The notes under the pieces were generated by a model that saw only the letters and a list, made by a program, of their open reading frames with translations, made no database searches and was not told the DNA's origin. DNA of 64,000 nt from Mesocentrotus franciscanus (Eukaryota > Echinodermata > Echinoidea > Camarodonta > Strongylocentrotidae): the NCBI GenBank assembly GCA_037976565.1, contig CP137680.1, forward strand, positions 29,378,348 through 29,442,347, in the 5' to 3' direction. A program made the position numbers and the translations under genes. Below are positions 1-11,774 of this stretch, piece by piece. Within the stretch, counting starts at the first letter, position 1, and each line of letters begins with the position of its first letter.

Positions 1-663
1 ATATAGAGGTTATCATATTTAACGGAAATTATCGTTTATGGAATTTTCGTTTATGGGATTCCTTAAATATCGTTTTTTTTTAAAATATTCAAAGCTTACA
101 ACCTTCTTTGTAATAGAACTTCTTAGTAGTAAAGCTTTTGAGTTATCCTTGTCATATTCAAAGTCTTCGCAACAAAATTCAGGAATCGCGATTAATGTCA
201 GTTTGGATCAAGGAGGTAAAAGAAGATACCCTTTGCTTTGAAATAAATGAAATAATTCATTGACCACATTTTTACGGGAAAAAAATTTCAACGCTATTAT
301 GATTAGATTTTTCATTATTGCTTTTATGGACTAAAAATTTGCTTTGATTTCTATTATTTTCCAAATTAGATGCTATTTTTAAGGAGAAAATAATGAATGA
401 GTTAATAATCATGTTAATAAACTTAATTAGCTTCTAAAAGTATTTAATGGTGGCCCCAATATCCTCAAAATTATCAATATCAGGTTTTAATCTATTTATT
501 TTGCATATGAGCAGTATTTAGATTGGCCAATTAAAGTTAAAGCGAAACTAGCCCCCTGCCCGAATTTTAGGAGCTCAAAAATCCTTGACCTGGCTGCAGC
601 CAATGGCGTCATCAGATTCTTATAAGTTGGGAACAATTCGAGAGAGTGTGTGTGGATAGGGGC
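1..663. other. AT-rich non-coding DNA
   Basis: No coding region, RNA gene or repeat structure is visible. Open frames are short and have no recognisable content. The stretch ends where the left arm of the palindrome at 664 begins. Confidence 0.5.
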
Positions 664-1321
664 TGCTCTCACATATGCCTGATAGTTCATTTAACTGCAT
701 GAATGGGTTAAAAATGGATAGAATCACAATCTTCATAATATATTATAGGGTAATTCACTAAAAAATGGACTAATTATCCATGTTTTTTATAAATCCAGAG
801 GAAATGTTTAGTGGATTTCCAGGGATTTCCGCTTTAATCTTATTACCAACATGTTCTCTGATGTCTAAGCTTTAAGTTGATACCAGATTGGGCTGCGGCT
901 TTTTGCGGTTTATTATGTTAGACCCGATTTTCCTTGCAACATTGCCCCGAAAAATGTGTTTATTTTGGTCCGCGGCTGAATCATGAAGGATTCGCGTGAC
1001 ACTTGTTCTGACACCGCGGACCAAAATAAACACATTTTTCGGGGCAATGTGGCAAGGAAATCGGCCATAACATAGAAACAGGCTAAAGAGGGCAGCAAAA
1101 TCTGGTATCAACTTAAAGCTTAGAAATCAGGGAAAAGGTTGGTAATAAAATTAAAGTGGAAATCCCTGGAAATCTAAACATTTCCTCTGGATTTATAAAA
1201 ACCATGGATAATTAGTCCATTTTTCAGTCAATTACCCTATAATATATTATGAAGATTATGTTTCTATCCATTTTTAACCCATTTATAAAGTGAAATGAAC
1301 TATCAGGAATATGTGAGAGCA
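664..1321. mobile_element. 658-bp near-complete palindrome (foldback/MITE)
   Basis: The left half (from TGCTCTCACATAT at 664) reappears as its reverse complement ending at 1321. Matching can be followed almost without interruption through the whole element, for example GGGTTAAAAATGGATAGAA near 706 against its complement near 1262-1280. The centre is tight: a 35-bp block at about 942-975 pairs with about 1013-1050, leaving a loop of roughly 37 bases. There is no transposase. Arms differ by scattered substitutions and small indels, so it is old enough to have diverged. No clear target duplication is seen. It is best called a non-autonomous foldback element or palindromic MITE; the family is unknown. 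Confidence 0.8.
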
Positions 1322-2185
1322 ATTTCATATCAATAGCTTAAACACTCCATGTTAAATTGAAAGATTTATATAAAAAATAAGTCACTTTTGCACTAAAACT
1401 GTGAATATATAAGATTTTGCTGTTTGAAGGAGTAAATTTATACCCTTATTGTGCATACCGGAATTAAATATTTTACTGAAGTATTCTTCAATGTATTATC
1501 TTTCAACTGGGCAAGAAAAAAAAGAAGAAAAAAAGAAATCACCAAAAAAGAGTTTTGGCGCACTTTGGCTCCTCTCTGGCCCACTGTGGTGCGTAGCGAG
1601 CGAGAAAAAAGAGTTTTACCATTTTAACATGGTAAAAAATAATATTTGGTAATCAACACACTAGAAAAGATATAAAGTACTGTATGCAGGTACCTCGATG
1701 CCTAATGTACATGAATTTGAAAAAAATGATATACATGTGTTCGATTATGACCTCGATACGCGAATATGAAGATATTCGGGCATCTCGTTAATCCAGCAGT
1801 ATTTGAAATTCGTTTTTCACGAAATCAACTTTATTCCAAAATAATTCTTTGATATAACTAAATTTCTCTCGCGGCATACCTAGAGATGTCTTGCAGCACC
1901 CCAGGGTGCCACGGCAACCCGGTTAAAAAGCGTTGTATTATTATGCTATAGATTTTGACGAAATACGCATTGTCATTTCGATCCCATATTTGACTTGAGT
2001 TCCCAATTGGGACAGTGAATTAAAAATTGAATATCTAATTACAAACACTCTCTTCACCGAAGTAATATAATAATCTTTAGATTGGTGTCATTTTCGTGTA
2101 TCTGTTATCATATTATTGATAATCTTGTTTTAATGGCCGCATTATATTTCATGGTCGTATTTATCCAGTAATAGTACTGTTAATC
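1322..2185. other. Non-coding DNA, nothing recognised
   Basis: AT-rich sequence with an A-rich purine stretch at about 1515-1550. No gene or structured repeat could be supported. Confidence 0.45.
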
Positions 2186-2300
2186 CCGAAGGCCCTGTTA
2201 GCAGCAACCCCAGTTTTAGCCGATTACCTTCACCTGGGTGTAGAGTGCCAAATGTAGATTGGTGCTTGCCAAAGGACACTAGTGTCACGAAAGTTCCTTC
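2186..2300 (-). repeat. SINE body fragment (same family as 29464 and 46005)
   Basis: Read on the minus strand, this stretch matches the non-tRNA body of the SINEs at 29464-29625 (+) and 46005-46216 (-). Shared pieces in order are a TTGGCAAG block, a CCAC/CATTTG(G/C)CACT block, an ACACCCAGGTG block and a terminal CAGGGCC. The tRNA-like head is absent, so this is a truncated copy. Confidence 0.55.
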
Positions 2301-2324
2301 TTACTTATTCACCAATAATTTATC

Positions 2325-2462
2325 TTTCTCTCTCTCTCTCTCCTCCAGTGTCCGTCACTATAACCATGGATGTAATATTCATGTTCTAACACTCTCCCTC
2401 CCATCCTTCCCCATTTTCTCTCTATCTCTCTTTCTTTCTCTCTATCTCTCTCTCTCTAGCTC
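2325..2462. repeat. CT-rich microsatellite pair
   Basis: Two pyrimidine-rich tracts made of TC dinucleotides and TTTC/TATC variants, separated by about 50 bases of ordinary sequence. Confidence 0.7.
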
Positions 2463-4294
2463 TCTCATTGTCAATGTAACTCGTCTCTCGGACCTACCAG
2501 GGGCACGCCCACTAAGAGAACAATGGATGCGATGAGAAGAAAAGCGGCGACGATAATATCAATACCGTATGCTGCATAGATCCCATCACGAGTCGGTTCT
2601 TTAAAGAATTATAACAAAAGAAAATAAGTAAGAAGAAATACGAAAATCATTAGGATGAGGAAGGTCCATCTTTAACCCTTTCGAGACAGCAATTATTTAA
2701 GGGCTAAACTGATCATTTTTTCTTCTTCTAATTGGCAAAAAAAAATATTTCTTGTTTTGCTACACTGTTCTAATAAATGTCATTATTATCCCTGAAAACA
2801 ATATGTATGTATATGAGCTATGTCCAAACAAAAAATGTGTACTGCGATTTTGAATCTTTCAATGTGTTTGCCAATTTGAGGATTTGTATGACTTATTTTT
2901 CCTTCTTTTAAATTCCTGGCGTAAAACACAAAGTGGTCATGCAACAAAAAAGCACAATGTGTGCCAAAAATGTCCTTTCTTTTCATGCACCTTGTGTATT
3001 TTATAGGACTCTTAATCAAAACTTACTATGAAACCGTGAAGATGGAATGCTTGTCTCGAAAGGGGTAAATTTGAAGAAAAGTGAATAAGATGTATCTATT
3101 GCATTAAGTATCTATTACAGGGGACATCCCTGTAAACCGACATCCCTGGAGACTGACAGCTCACGAGACCGATATCGACGGAGACCCTTAGAAGAGTTGT
3201 CAAAAGGTCCACGCGACCAAAATATCAATCTCGTAGGCAGTCGGTTTCGTGACCACTTTTGTATAAAGACTACTATGATGGTCAACCTACCCTACGTCGT
3301 GTGAACAATTTAAACCAACTAAATTACTGAATTCTGAAATTACTAAAAACTACAGTTTATAATCATTTTGCTGGGTGATATGCCCAATCAAGACAGATTC
3401 TCTCCCTCTATCGCACAATGCCTAACACACTGTTTCAAGTACCCTAAAAGTGCAAACGTTTATTCCAATCAGATAAGTGCCCCTTCTCCTTCCTCAACAG
3501 CCCCTTTTCACTTCTTATAAGTGCCCCTTTTCCTTCGTAATAAATGCTCCGTTCCCCCTTCGTATTGATAAGAGTTGAGACAGTGAACTGCGAGTATTAC
3601 CTGGAGCAGATATAATGCCACGGGTGAAGGCGTTGACATACTTAGCCAAGTTCCAGGACGCTACCGCTAAATAGATGCAGCTGGTTATCTGTGATTGAAT
3701 AAATAGAAACATGAAGAATGTAAAGTTCGAAAATCAGATCTACTTAATTCCCGAGTAAAACAACCCATGAGGAAGTGGATATAGCAATAAAATGGTCAAC
3801 ACAAAATAGAGGCCTATATTACACAGACCCCGTAGTGTTTTTAAATAGATAGTTCAAACGGAGCAAATTAACGGATTTATTGCCCTGTGTTCATAAGAGC
3901 TTATGTACATAATACTCAATAGATCATTTCAGTTACTTCTTTAATTTTTTTATTTGTGTTTTTATTGGAAAATCAAAAGAAATCACAACATTTACAAATA
4001 ATTTGTTCACAAAACAGAATAAAACATTAACAATAAAATAAAGTAAATGGAACAATATAAAACCCCCAAAAAGGCAAAATGGAAAACGTTAGAAAATAAA
4101 TATTGTTCAAGAACGAAGCCCCCGAGACAAAAAAGGTGAAACAGAGGACCCCCTCCGACCCCAACCGTACCCATACAGACGAGCGACCATAAGTTAAGTC
4201 TCATCTACCCTATTTGGACAACCACCGAGAACACCCGACCACCAACGGGGAGACTGGAACAAGCTGAACCAAGGAGCGGGGCGATCCAAACATC
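2463..4294. other. Non-coding DNA, nothing recognised
   Basis: No gene supported. A short stretch at 3119-3260 repeats motifs of the type GACATCCCTG and GACCGATATCGACGG, but irregularly. The remainder is AT-rich single-copy-looking sequence. Confidence 0.45.
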
Positions 4295-4370
4295 AACACA
4301 CACCTTCACACACACACACCCTCACACGCACGCACATACACACACACACACACACACGCACATTCACAAG
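4295..4370. repeat. CA microsatellite
   Basis: An interrupted CA-dinucleotide tract with CG and TA variants. Confidence 0.85.
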
Positions 4371-4519
4371 CACCAACGGAAGAGCTACATTTAATAGATA
4401 TATGAAAAGAAAGATCATAAGACATTGTAAAGTTTGGATTTTTTTAATAAGTTGTTAGAAATCTCGAAATGAAATATAAACACTCAAAATAGTTCCTGAA
4501 AGAGGATGGCACAGTATTA

Positions 4520-6116
4520 TAGTACGGGAGCCAGGGGGGTCAACCTAGCTGGAAAGGTAACCAATTTTCATGTGCACAGATGTAAAGATCGCATAGCTCC
4601 ATATAGCAAATTGACCGTCTGGCATGTTCTAAGTGGTGGGTGTGGCCAGGGGGGGCCCCCTCCCAAAAAAGTGGCCCTTTTGACGACAAAATAGTATTTT
4701 GTAAATAATATTTTAAGGAAACCTTGAACCACCATGAGTTTGGTGTCATATGAAAGAAAATTAAATTATCTACATTTTGATACCTATTTCAACGAAATTA
4801 GGATTAATTAACATCGCAAATTTAAGTAAAAAACATGATTTTGGGTGATTTTTTTCGTATATCAAAATCGGAGAAGTGCATTTTTTTATAACTTTCCAGG
4901 AATTTGCTTATGTACAAAGACAATATCCTGCGCAAGGGAGAGGTTTATATATTTTTTCAATAAAAAGTTATAGCAATCCAAAGTTATTGATTTGATTTCC
5001 ACAAAAACAGCATTTTTGCCCACATGTGTATTAACTGTATGCATATACGTGCATTAGTGTATTAAGGACCTGTTTAGTGTGTTTACATCGAGTTTTAAAG
5101 ATAACTTTTAACTAAAACCTCTAATCACCATGTATTTGGAGTCAAAAGATGGATAATTCAAATATCTTCATCCTGATATCAATTTCAATGAGTCATGTAG
5201 TGTGTGAAATATAAATTTTGAGCCAAAAAGGTGCTTTATTTTAGATATTCCTCTGATTTTGGCCAGTATCCCGGTATATTAACTGGACAAAAGTAATTAG
5301 ACATTTAGTAGTGCAGAAAGTTCAGAGGATTTGGAGCGCTGAGTGCAATTGATAATTTCTTCTTCTGTACTCTGGGATGTTTCAGGAAATGTGGACATTG
5401 GCAGTTGCCTCCCCAACCCCCCACCCCACCCCCCCCCCCCCTTCCAGCCGCTTGTCATAATCTTGCCCATGACCAAGACAAATTAGTGCATCGATCATCA
5501 TGAATATAATATATTATCGCCATGTTTGGTTTAATGGTTTATTTTGCCTGACTACTAAGCAAACATGTACATGCTTCTAAGCATCCAATACTCCGCATAA
5601 TTCTTATTGTGATTAGATTAGAATGACATAAACTTTTCTCATAAAATAGTTTCGGCTAGGTATGCAAAGTTATTTTTTCTCTCGATTACAATTAATTCGG
5701 TACAAAAATCGAAGGAACATTAAAATAATTCTTGATTCGATTGAATCTCAGTTTTAGTCTTTGTGTGTTTCACATAGGAAGTTTCACAACAACAATTGAG
5801 ATCAATTTGAAATCTTTTCTGCTTAGCCATGAATAACTTAAAATCGTTACTAACTCCTTGAACTTCTAAGGATATCACGAATTGATGTTGGAAAATGTCA
5901 TTAGGTACCAGCTTATAGTTCTGATAACACAACACCGTCTACATTAGAGTTCTATCATGCCCGTTGCATAAATCATATTGTCTCATTTGTTTTTGTAAAT
6001 TATACTTTTGTATGCGTTCGTTTGAAAATAACAAATTCCCAAATTTACAGTTAGGCAAAAAAATATGCTTATTTAGAAGCCTTCATGTCAGGACCTGCAG
6101 AACGGTGGGGCTCGAG
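4520..6116 (+). repeat. Left arm of foldback element A
   Basis: Inverted copy of 7270-8890. Landmarks in order: the terminal GGGAGCCAGG block, a TGGTGGGTGTGGCC block, an AT-rich stretch, a C-homopolymer (about 5408-5442), a CCGCTTGTCATAATCTT block, and an end at GGTGGGGCTCGAG. The outer 0.92 kb is also shared with both arms of element B, and 5430-5970 is shared with 13110-13655. Confidence 0.85.
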
Positions 6117-7269
6117 TTTCATGGGGCTCAGCCCAACTTGACCCCCCGCCAATTAGTGACCTGCCAGTGTCACAAATGAGGTATCAAAATATGCTCATCT
6201 GACCGTAATAAGATGTTTAAAACCCCTTGGCTTATGGGGGCTCCGCCCCCTGGACCCCACCGAGGACTGTGCCGATTATTTTCATATAGGTTCCATTTGG
6301 GTTTCCTTTCCAGCTGATGTAGCTAATTATTGGGGTTGGGGTATTTTAGAGACGTCTGACAGACACCCCCCACCAGGCGCGCCGGAAGCAGTTTGGGATT
6401 GGGGGAGGGGGCAAACATTCCAGGGTGCTCACCTTTCAGGGGCAGTGGTGTAATGAGCAAAAACGTTTTTGGGGGGCAGAAGAAAAATCTGCATCACCAC
6501 CACTCTTACATGTTACATGCAGGCCCGGCGGAACTTTTTTTTAAAGTGGAGTATTAACAATCAGGTTGAGCGTAAATTGGCGTGGGGTCCAGGGTCTTTG
6601 CCCCGGCGGGGTCAAGGGGCGAAGCCCCCGGAAGCTGCAGGGTTTTAGGCATTAAATTACGGTCAGATAAGCATATTTCGATACCTTATTTGTGACACAG
6701 GCAGGTCACTAATTGAAGTGGGGTCCAGGGGGCTGTGTCCCATGAAGCTCAGGATTTAAGGCATTTAATTATGGTCAGATGAGCATTCAGGGGCCCGTCT
6801 TAGGGCCCTCGGTTGGGTCCAGGGGGCGGAGCCCCCATAAGCCAAGGGGTTTTGGACATTTAATTACGGTCAGATGAGCATATTTTGATACCTCATTTGT
6901 GACACTGGCAGGTCACTAATTGGCGGGGGGTCAAGTTGGGCTGAGCCCCATGAAACTCAGGGGTTTTAGGCATTTAATTACGGTCAGATGAGAGCATCCA
7001 GGACCCCGCCTTAGGGGTTTAGGCGGCAGAACCCCCGGAAGCTCAGGGGTTTTAGGTATTTAGTTACGGTCAGAAAAGCATCCAGGGCACACCTTAGGGC
7101 CCTTAGTGGGGTCCAGGGGGTGGGCCCCGTAAGCTCAGGGGTTTTAGGCATTTGATTACGGTCAGATGAGCATATTTTGATACCTCATTTGTGACACTGG
7201 CAGGTCACTCATTCTTTCTTTCTCTCTTTCTTTCTTTTTCTCTTTAACATACTTTTCAAAAGTGAGGGG
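6117..7269. repeat. Core satellite of foldback element A
   Basis: A GC-rich tandem array whose units contain TTACGGTCAGATGAGCAT and a GGGTCCAGGGGGCGGAGCCCCC-like block. The first motif, with variants, occurs near 6657, 6769, 6865, 6978, 7065 and 7157, giving periods of 87-113 bp. The left edge (6117-6260) is inverted relative to 6830-6965, so the palindromic symmetry extends into the core. A TTTC-rich tract lies at 7212-7248. The same unit is found in element B. Confidence 0.75.
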
Positions 7270-8890
7270 CTCGAGCCCCACCGTTCTGCAGGTCCTGACA
7301 TGAAGGCTTCTAAATAAGCATATTTTTGCCTAACTGTAAATTTGGGAATTCGTTATTTTCCAACAAACGCATACAAAAGTACAATTTACAAAAACAAATG
7401 AGACAATATGATTTATGCAACGGGCATGATAGAACTCTAATGTAGACGGTGATGTGTTATCAAAACTATAAGCTGGTACCTAATGACATTTTCCAATCAT
7501 CAAATCGTGATATCCTTAGAAGTTCAAGGAGTTAGTAACGATTTTAAGTTATTCATGGCTAAGCAGAAAAGATTTCAAATTGATCTCAATTATTGTTGTG
7601 AAACTTCCTATTTGAAACACACAAAGACTAAAACTGAGATTCAATCGAATCAAGAAGTTTCTTAATGTTCCTTCGATTTTTGTACCGAATTACTTGTAAT
7701 CGAGAAAAAAACTTTGCATACCTAGCCGAAACTATTTTATGAGAAAGGTTTATGTCATTCTAATCTAATCACAATAGGAATTATGCGGAGTATTGGTTGC
7801 CTACAAGCATACACATGTTTGCTTAGTAGTCAGGCAAAATAAACCATTAAACCAAACATGGCGATATTATATTATATTCATGTTGATCGATGCACTAACT
7901 TGTCTTGGTCATGGGCAAGATTATGACAAGCGGCTGGAAGGGGGCGGGGTGGTGGTGGGGGGGGACGCAACTGCCAATGTCCACATTTCCTGAAACATCC
8001 CAGAGTACAGAAGAAGAAATTATCAATTGCACTCAGCGCTCCAAATCCTCTGAACTTTCTGCATTACTAAATGTCTAATCACTTTTCTCCAGTTAATATA
8101 TCGAGATACTGGCCAAAATCAGAGGAATATCAACAATAAAGCACCTTTTTGGCTCAAAATTTATATTTCACACACTCATTGAAATTGATATCAGGATGAA
8201 GGTATTTTAATTATCCATCTTTTGACACCAAATACATGGTGATTAGAGGTTTTAGTTAAAAGTTATCTTTAAAACTCGATGTAAACACACCAAACAGGTC
8301 CTTAATACACTAATGCACGTATGTGCATACAGTTAATACACATGTGGGCAAAAATGTTGTTTTTGTGGAAATCAAATCAATAAATTTGGATTGCTATAAC
8401 TTTTTATTGAAAAGATATATAAACCTCTCCCTCGCACAAGATATTGTCTTTGTACATATGCAAATTCCTGGAAAGTTATGAAAAAATGCACTTCTCCGAT
8501 TTTGATATATGGAAAATAATCTTTTTTGATGAAATTCAATATTTCGAGAAAAAAAATCACCAAAAATCATGTTTTTTACTTAAATTTGCGATGTTAATTA
8601 ATCCTAATAGGATCCTATTGAAATAGATATCAAAATGAAGATAATTTAATTTTCTTTCATATGACACCAAACTCATGGTGGTTCAAGGTTTCCTTAAAAT
8701 ATTATTTACAAAATACTATTTTGTCGTCAAAAGGGCCGCTTTTAGGGGAGGGGGCCGCCCCCTGGCCACACCCACCACTTAGAACATGCCAGACGGTCAA
8801 TTTGCTATATGGAGCTATGCGATCTTTACATCTGTGCACATGAAAATTGGTTTCCTTTCCAGCTAGGTTGACCCCCTGGCTCCCGGACTA
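7270..8890 (-). repeat. Right arm of foldback element A
   Basis: Inverted copy of 4520-6116, with small indels and substitutions. For example, it has an extra segment (about 8524-8550) lacking from the left arm and a shorter C/G homopolymer at about 7935-7965. The differences show that the two arms have diverged since they were last identical. Confidence 0.85.
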
Positions 8891-8899
8891 TTAGTACGA

Positions 8900-9140
8900 C
8901 ACATACAGTAGGTAAACATTACAAGCGGTATACTATAGACCTAGATCTATATCGTATGGTCTCTTGCATTCACCAGATAAATTCTTCATGTCCAATTTGT
9001 TGATTCTTTGCAGAGGGAGATTCAAGCTATCTTTCTGCATCCTTAGTCTACTAAATATAATTGTACAATTTATTGTCAATAGAATTATGACAGTGGTAGC
9101 TCAAGAACCGGACGGGAAGAGGGCCTAGGCCTATAGATCG
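8900..9140 (+). repeat. Flanking-unit duplication, copy 1 (partial)
   Basis: Contains the string of blocks TTACAAGCGGTAT, TTCACCAGATAAATTCT, GTCCAATTTGTT, TCAAGCTATC and ATTATGACAGTGGTAGCT. The same blocks recur in the same order at 9245-9700 and 15735-15912. It is more diverged and lacks the GTTTTGAAGTC segment. No coding capacity is apparent. Confidence 0.7.
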
Positions 9141-9144
9141 ACAT

Positions 9145-9948
9145 AGTCTATCCGCTGCCGATCGCTAGCTAGCGACGTTCGCGCGCACAGTTTTTAAATA
9201 CGACGTACAGCAGTAGTAGGCCTACAGTAGATCTACTATTAGTATTCATTACAAGCGGTATGGCCTCTTGCAGTGGCGGATCCAGGGAGGGGGCCCGGGG
9301 CCGGGCCCTCCCTAGAAAAAAACATATAAAAACACCCTTTTTTGGAAAAAGTTGGACCCCCTCCTGGCGCTCAAGGGGTTGGTGGTGAAAATTTTCTTTC
9401 AATTTTGAAGGCAAAGAAAAATTTGCTCACACTACCCCCCCCCCTCACTGAGCGGAAAATCGGCCGGCACGGTTTTCAAATTTTCGCACGAAGTGGGCCC
9501 CTTTTCGGGCCTCCCTTGCCGCCGGCTGGATCCGCCCCTGGCCTCTTGTATTCACCAGATAAATTCTGTTTTGAAGTCATGTCCAATTTGTTTATTATTT
9601 GCAGAGGGGGATTCAAGCTATCATTCTGCATCTTTAGTCTACTTAATATAATTGTACAATTGTCAAATTTACAATAGAATTATGACAGTGGTAGCTCAGG
9701 AACAGGACGGGGAGAGGCCAGATCGAGGGCCTAGTCCTAGATCGACGAATCTAGCTCTTTCAGGCCTAGGCCCTAGCTATGCCATGAATTAAAGAGCTAT
9801 AGATTTGTCGATCTAACCTAGATCTAGGCTAGGGGTACGCCACAACTATACTACAGACATGAGACGGTACAAGCATAAGACTATGAGTAAGACTATCTAT
9901 AAACACGTACTAATTCCTATTCATTTAACAAATCCAGCTCTTTCAGGC
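9145..9948 (+). repeat. Flanking-unit duplication, copy 2
   Basis: Direct copy of 15670-16345. It starts with CCGCTGCCGATCGCTAGC, continues through TTCACCAGATAAATTCT and GACAGTGGTAGCTCAGG, and ends with the TAGATCTAGGCTAGGG and GAGTAAGACTAT blocks. It is interrupted by the hAT-type MITE at 9271-9540 and truncated at its right edge by the LINE starting near 9949. Copy 3 carries about 180 extra bases (about 16008-16195) that are absent here. Confidence 0.75.
9271..9540. mobile_element. hAT-type MITE with 8-bp TSD GCCTCTTG
   Basis: The 270-bp element begins CAGTGGCGGATCC and ends GGATCCGCCCCTG, giving short terminal inverted repeats of the CAGNGGCG type known from the hAT superfamily. It is bracketed by GCCTCTTG at 9263-9270 and at 9541-9548, a perfect 8-bp duplication as expected for hAT. 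Removing it restores continuity with the uninterrupted copy at 15750. It has no transposase. A second, inverted copy lies at 42134-42479. Confidence 0.9.
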
Positions 9949-10820
9949 CGGATGGTTTTGAACACGGACAAATGCAAGGTACTCACGGTCTCCAGGAAAA
10001 GAAGCAAGGTACAACATGTGTATCATTTGAACAACACCCCTTGCATGAAACCGTTGACTCTGCGAAGTACTTGAGTCACGTTTACGATCACTTCCGATCT
10101 CAAGTGGACCCAACATATCAATAATACTGTCAACAAAGCCAATAACGTCCTTGCCTTTCTAAGACGCAATCTACGCATTAAATCTTCTGACCTCAAAGCC
10201 ACTGCATACAAAACGTTGGTTCGACCGATCGTAGAGTATGCTTCCTCTGTCTGAGACCCAGCTACCAAGAACCTCATTCACAAAGTTGAAATGGTGCAAA
10301 GAAGAGCTGCGAGATTCACTCTGAATCGTTACAATACATCAAGTGTCAGCAGTATGCTGAAAGAACTAGATTGGACCACTCTACAAGAGCGCAGAGAAAA
10401 TGACAGATTAACTATGATGTATAATATACACAACAAACTCGCTCATCTTCCGGCTCAGGACTATATCACACAAGTCATCCAGTCGACGAGAGCCACCCAA
10501 CCACATTCATATCAGATGCCATACTCAAGAACTGAATCGCATCGGCATTCATTCTTTCCGAGAACAGTAAGGAGTTGGAATTCCCTGCCCTCAGAAATCG
10601 TTGCAGCGCCATCTGTTGGAGCCTTCCGTGGTCGACTGCAGACGGTTGGTGACAGTGGCTAGTCTCCTCCATCCTATACATGAGCTTGTAAATATTTTGT
10701 AAATAAACTGTATTATAATGTAAAAAGCACTCGAATGGACGCAAATTGCGGTTCACACACATAGTTTGCAAGAATCTTCAATCAATTGAAGGAGGCAGAC
10801 TTAATCAGAAGAAGAGAAGA
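9949..10820 (+). pseudogene. 5'-truncated LINE, C-terminal end of reverse-transcriptase ORF (copy 1)
   Basis: Translated pieces show the tail of a non-LTR retrotransposon ORF2 downstream of the RT active site: NTDKCKVLTVSRKR, then NKANNVLAFLRRNLRI (frame-shifted), VQRRAARFTLNRY, and the C-terminal block HSFFPRTVRSWNSLPSEIV. The frame is broken several times between 10020 and 10290, including a stop at about 10254, and is intact from 10291 to 10662. The 3' UTR with TTGTAAATAAACTG and an AATCAGAAGAAG end is shared with 42560-43550. No poly(A) is visible. The RTVRxWNSLP signature is common in CR1/L2/Jockey-like clades; the exact clade is not decided. Confidence 0.85.
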
Positions 10821-11774
10821 AGAGACCCTATAGTCCGGGAGCCAGGGGGGGTCAACCTAGCTGGAAGGGAAACTAATTTTCATGTCCACAGATGTAAAGA
10901 TCGCATAGCTCCATATAACAAATCGACCGTCTGGCATGTTCTAAGTGGTGGGTGTGGCCAGGGGCCCCTCCCCAAAAGCGGCCCTTTGACGACAAATTAG
11001 TATTTTGTAAATAATATTGTAAGGAAACCTCGAACCACCATGAGTTTGGTGTCATATGAAAGAAAATTAAATTATCTACATTTTGATACCTATTTCAACG
11101 AAATTAAGATTAATTTACATAGCAAATTTAAGTTAAAAACATGATTTTTGGTGATTTTTTCGAAATATTGAATTTTATCAAAAAGATTATTTTCCATATA
11201 TCAAAATTGGAGAGGTGCATTTTTCATAACTTTCCAGGAATTTGCTTATGTACAATGACAATATCCTGTGCGAGGAGAGGCTTATATATCTTTTCAATAA
11301 AAGTTATAGCAATCCAAAGTCATTGATTTGATTTCCACAAAAACAACATTTTTGCCCACATGTGTATTAACTGTATGCATATACGTGCATTAGTGTATTA
11401 AGGACCTGTTTGGCGTGTTTACATCGAGTTTTAAAGATAACTTTTAACTAAAACCTCTAATCACCATGTATTTGGTGTCAAAAGATGGATAATTAAAATA
11501 CCTTCATCCTGATATCAATTTCAATGAGTGATGTAGTGTGTGAAATATAAATTTTGAGCCAAAAGGTGCTTTATTGTAGATATTCCTCTGATTTTGGCCA
11601 GTATCTCGGTATATTAACTGGACAAAAGTGATTAGACATTTAGTAGTGCAGAAAGTTCAAAGGATTTGGAGCGCTGAGTGCAATTGATAAGTTCTTCTTC
11701 TGTACTCTGGGATGTTTCAGGAAATGTGGACATTGGCAGTTGCCTCCCCAGGCGCAGATCCAGGGGCAGGGGCC

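Larger units (their letters stand above)
4520..8890. mobile_element. Giant foldback element A (4.37 kb)
   Basis: The element begins TAGTACGGGAGCC and ends with the complement of TAGTCCGGGAGCC. Two inverted arms of about 1.6 kb (4520-6116 and 7270-8890) flank a GC-rich core of tandem repeats. TTA precedes the left end (4517-4519) and follows the right end (8891-8893), a plausible 3-bp target duplication. There is no transposase; open frames inside the arms are mirrored in both arms and carry no protein domain. It is therefore non-autonomous and probably moves or amplifies by activity supplied elsewhere. Element B at 10831 shares the ends, arm sequence and core satellite. It resembles the foldback class (Drosophila FB, sea urchin TU) in architecture only. 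Confidence 0.85.

Noticed and set aside
6117..7269. CRISPR-like array
   Set aside because: Units are diverged tandem repeats without constant spacers, and the genome is eukaryotic.
9169..9677. Frames of 81 and 111 codons
   Set aside because: They read through the hAT-type MITE and its flanks; no transposase motif.
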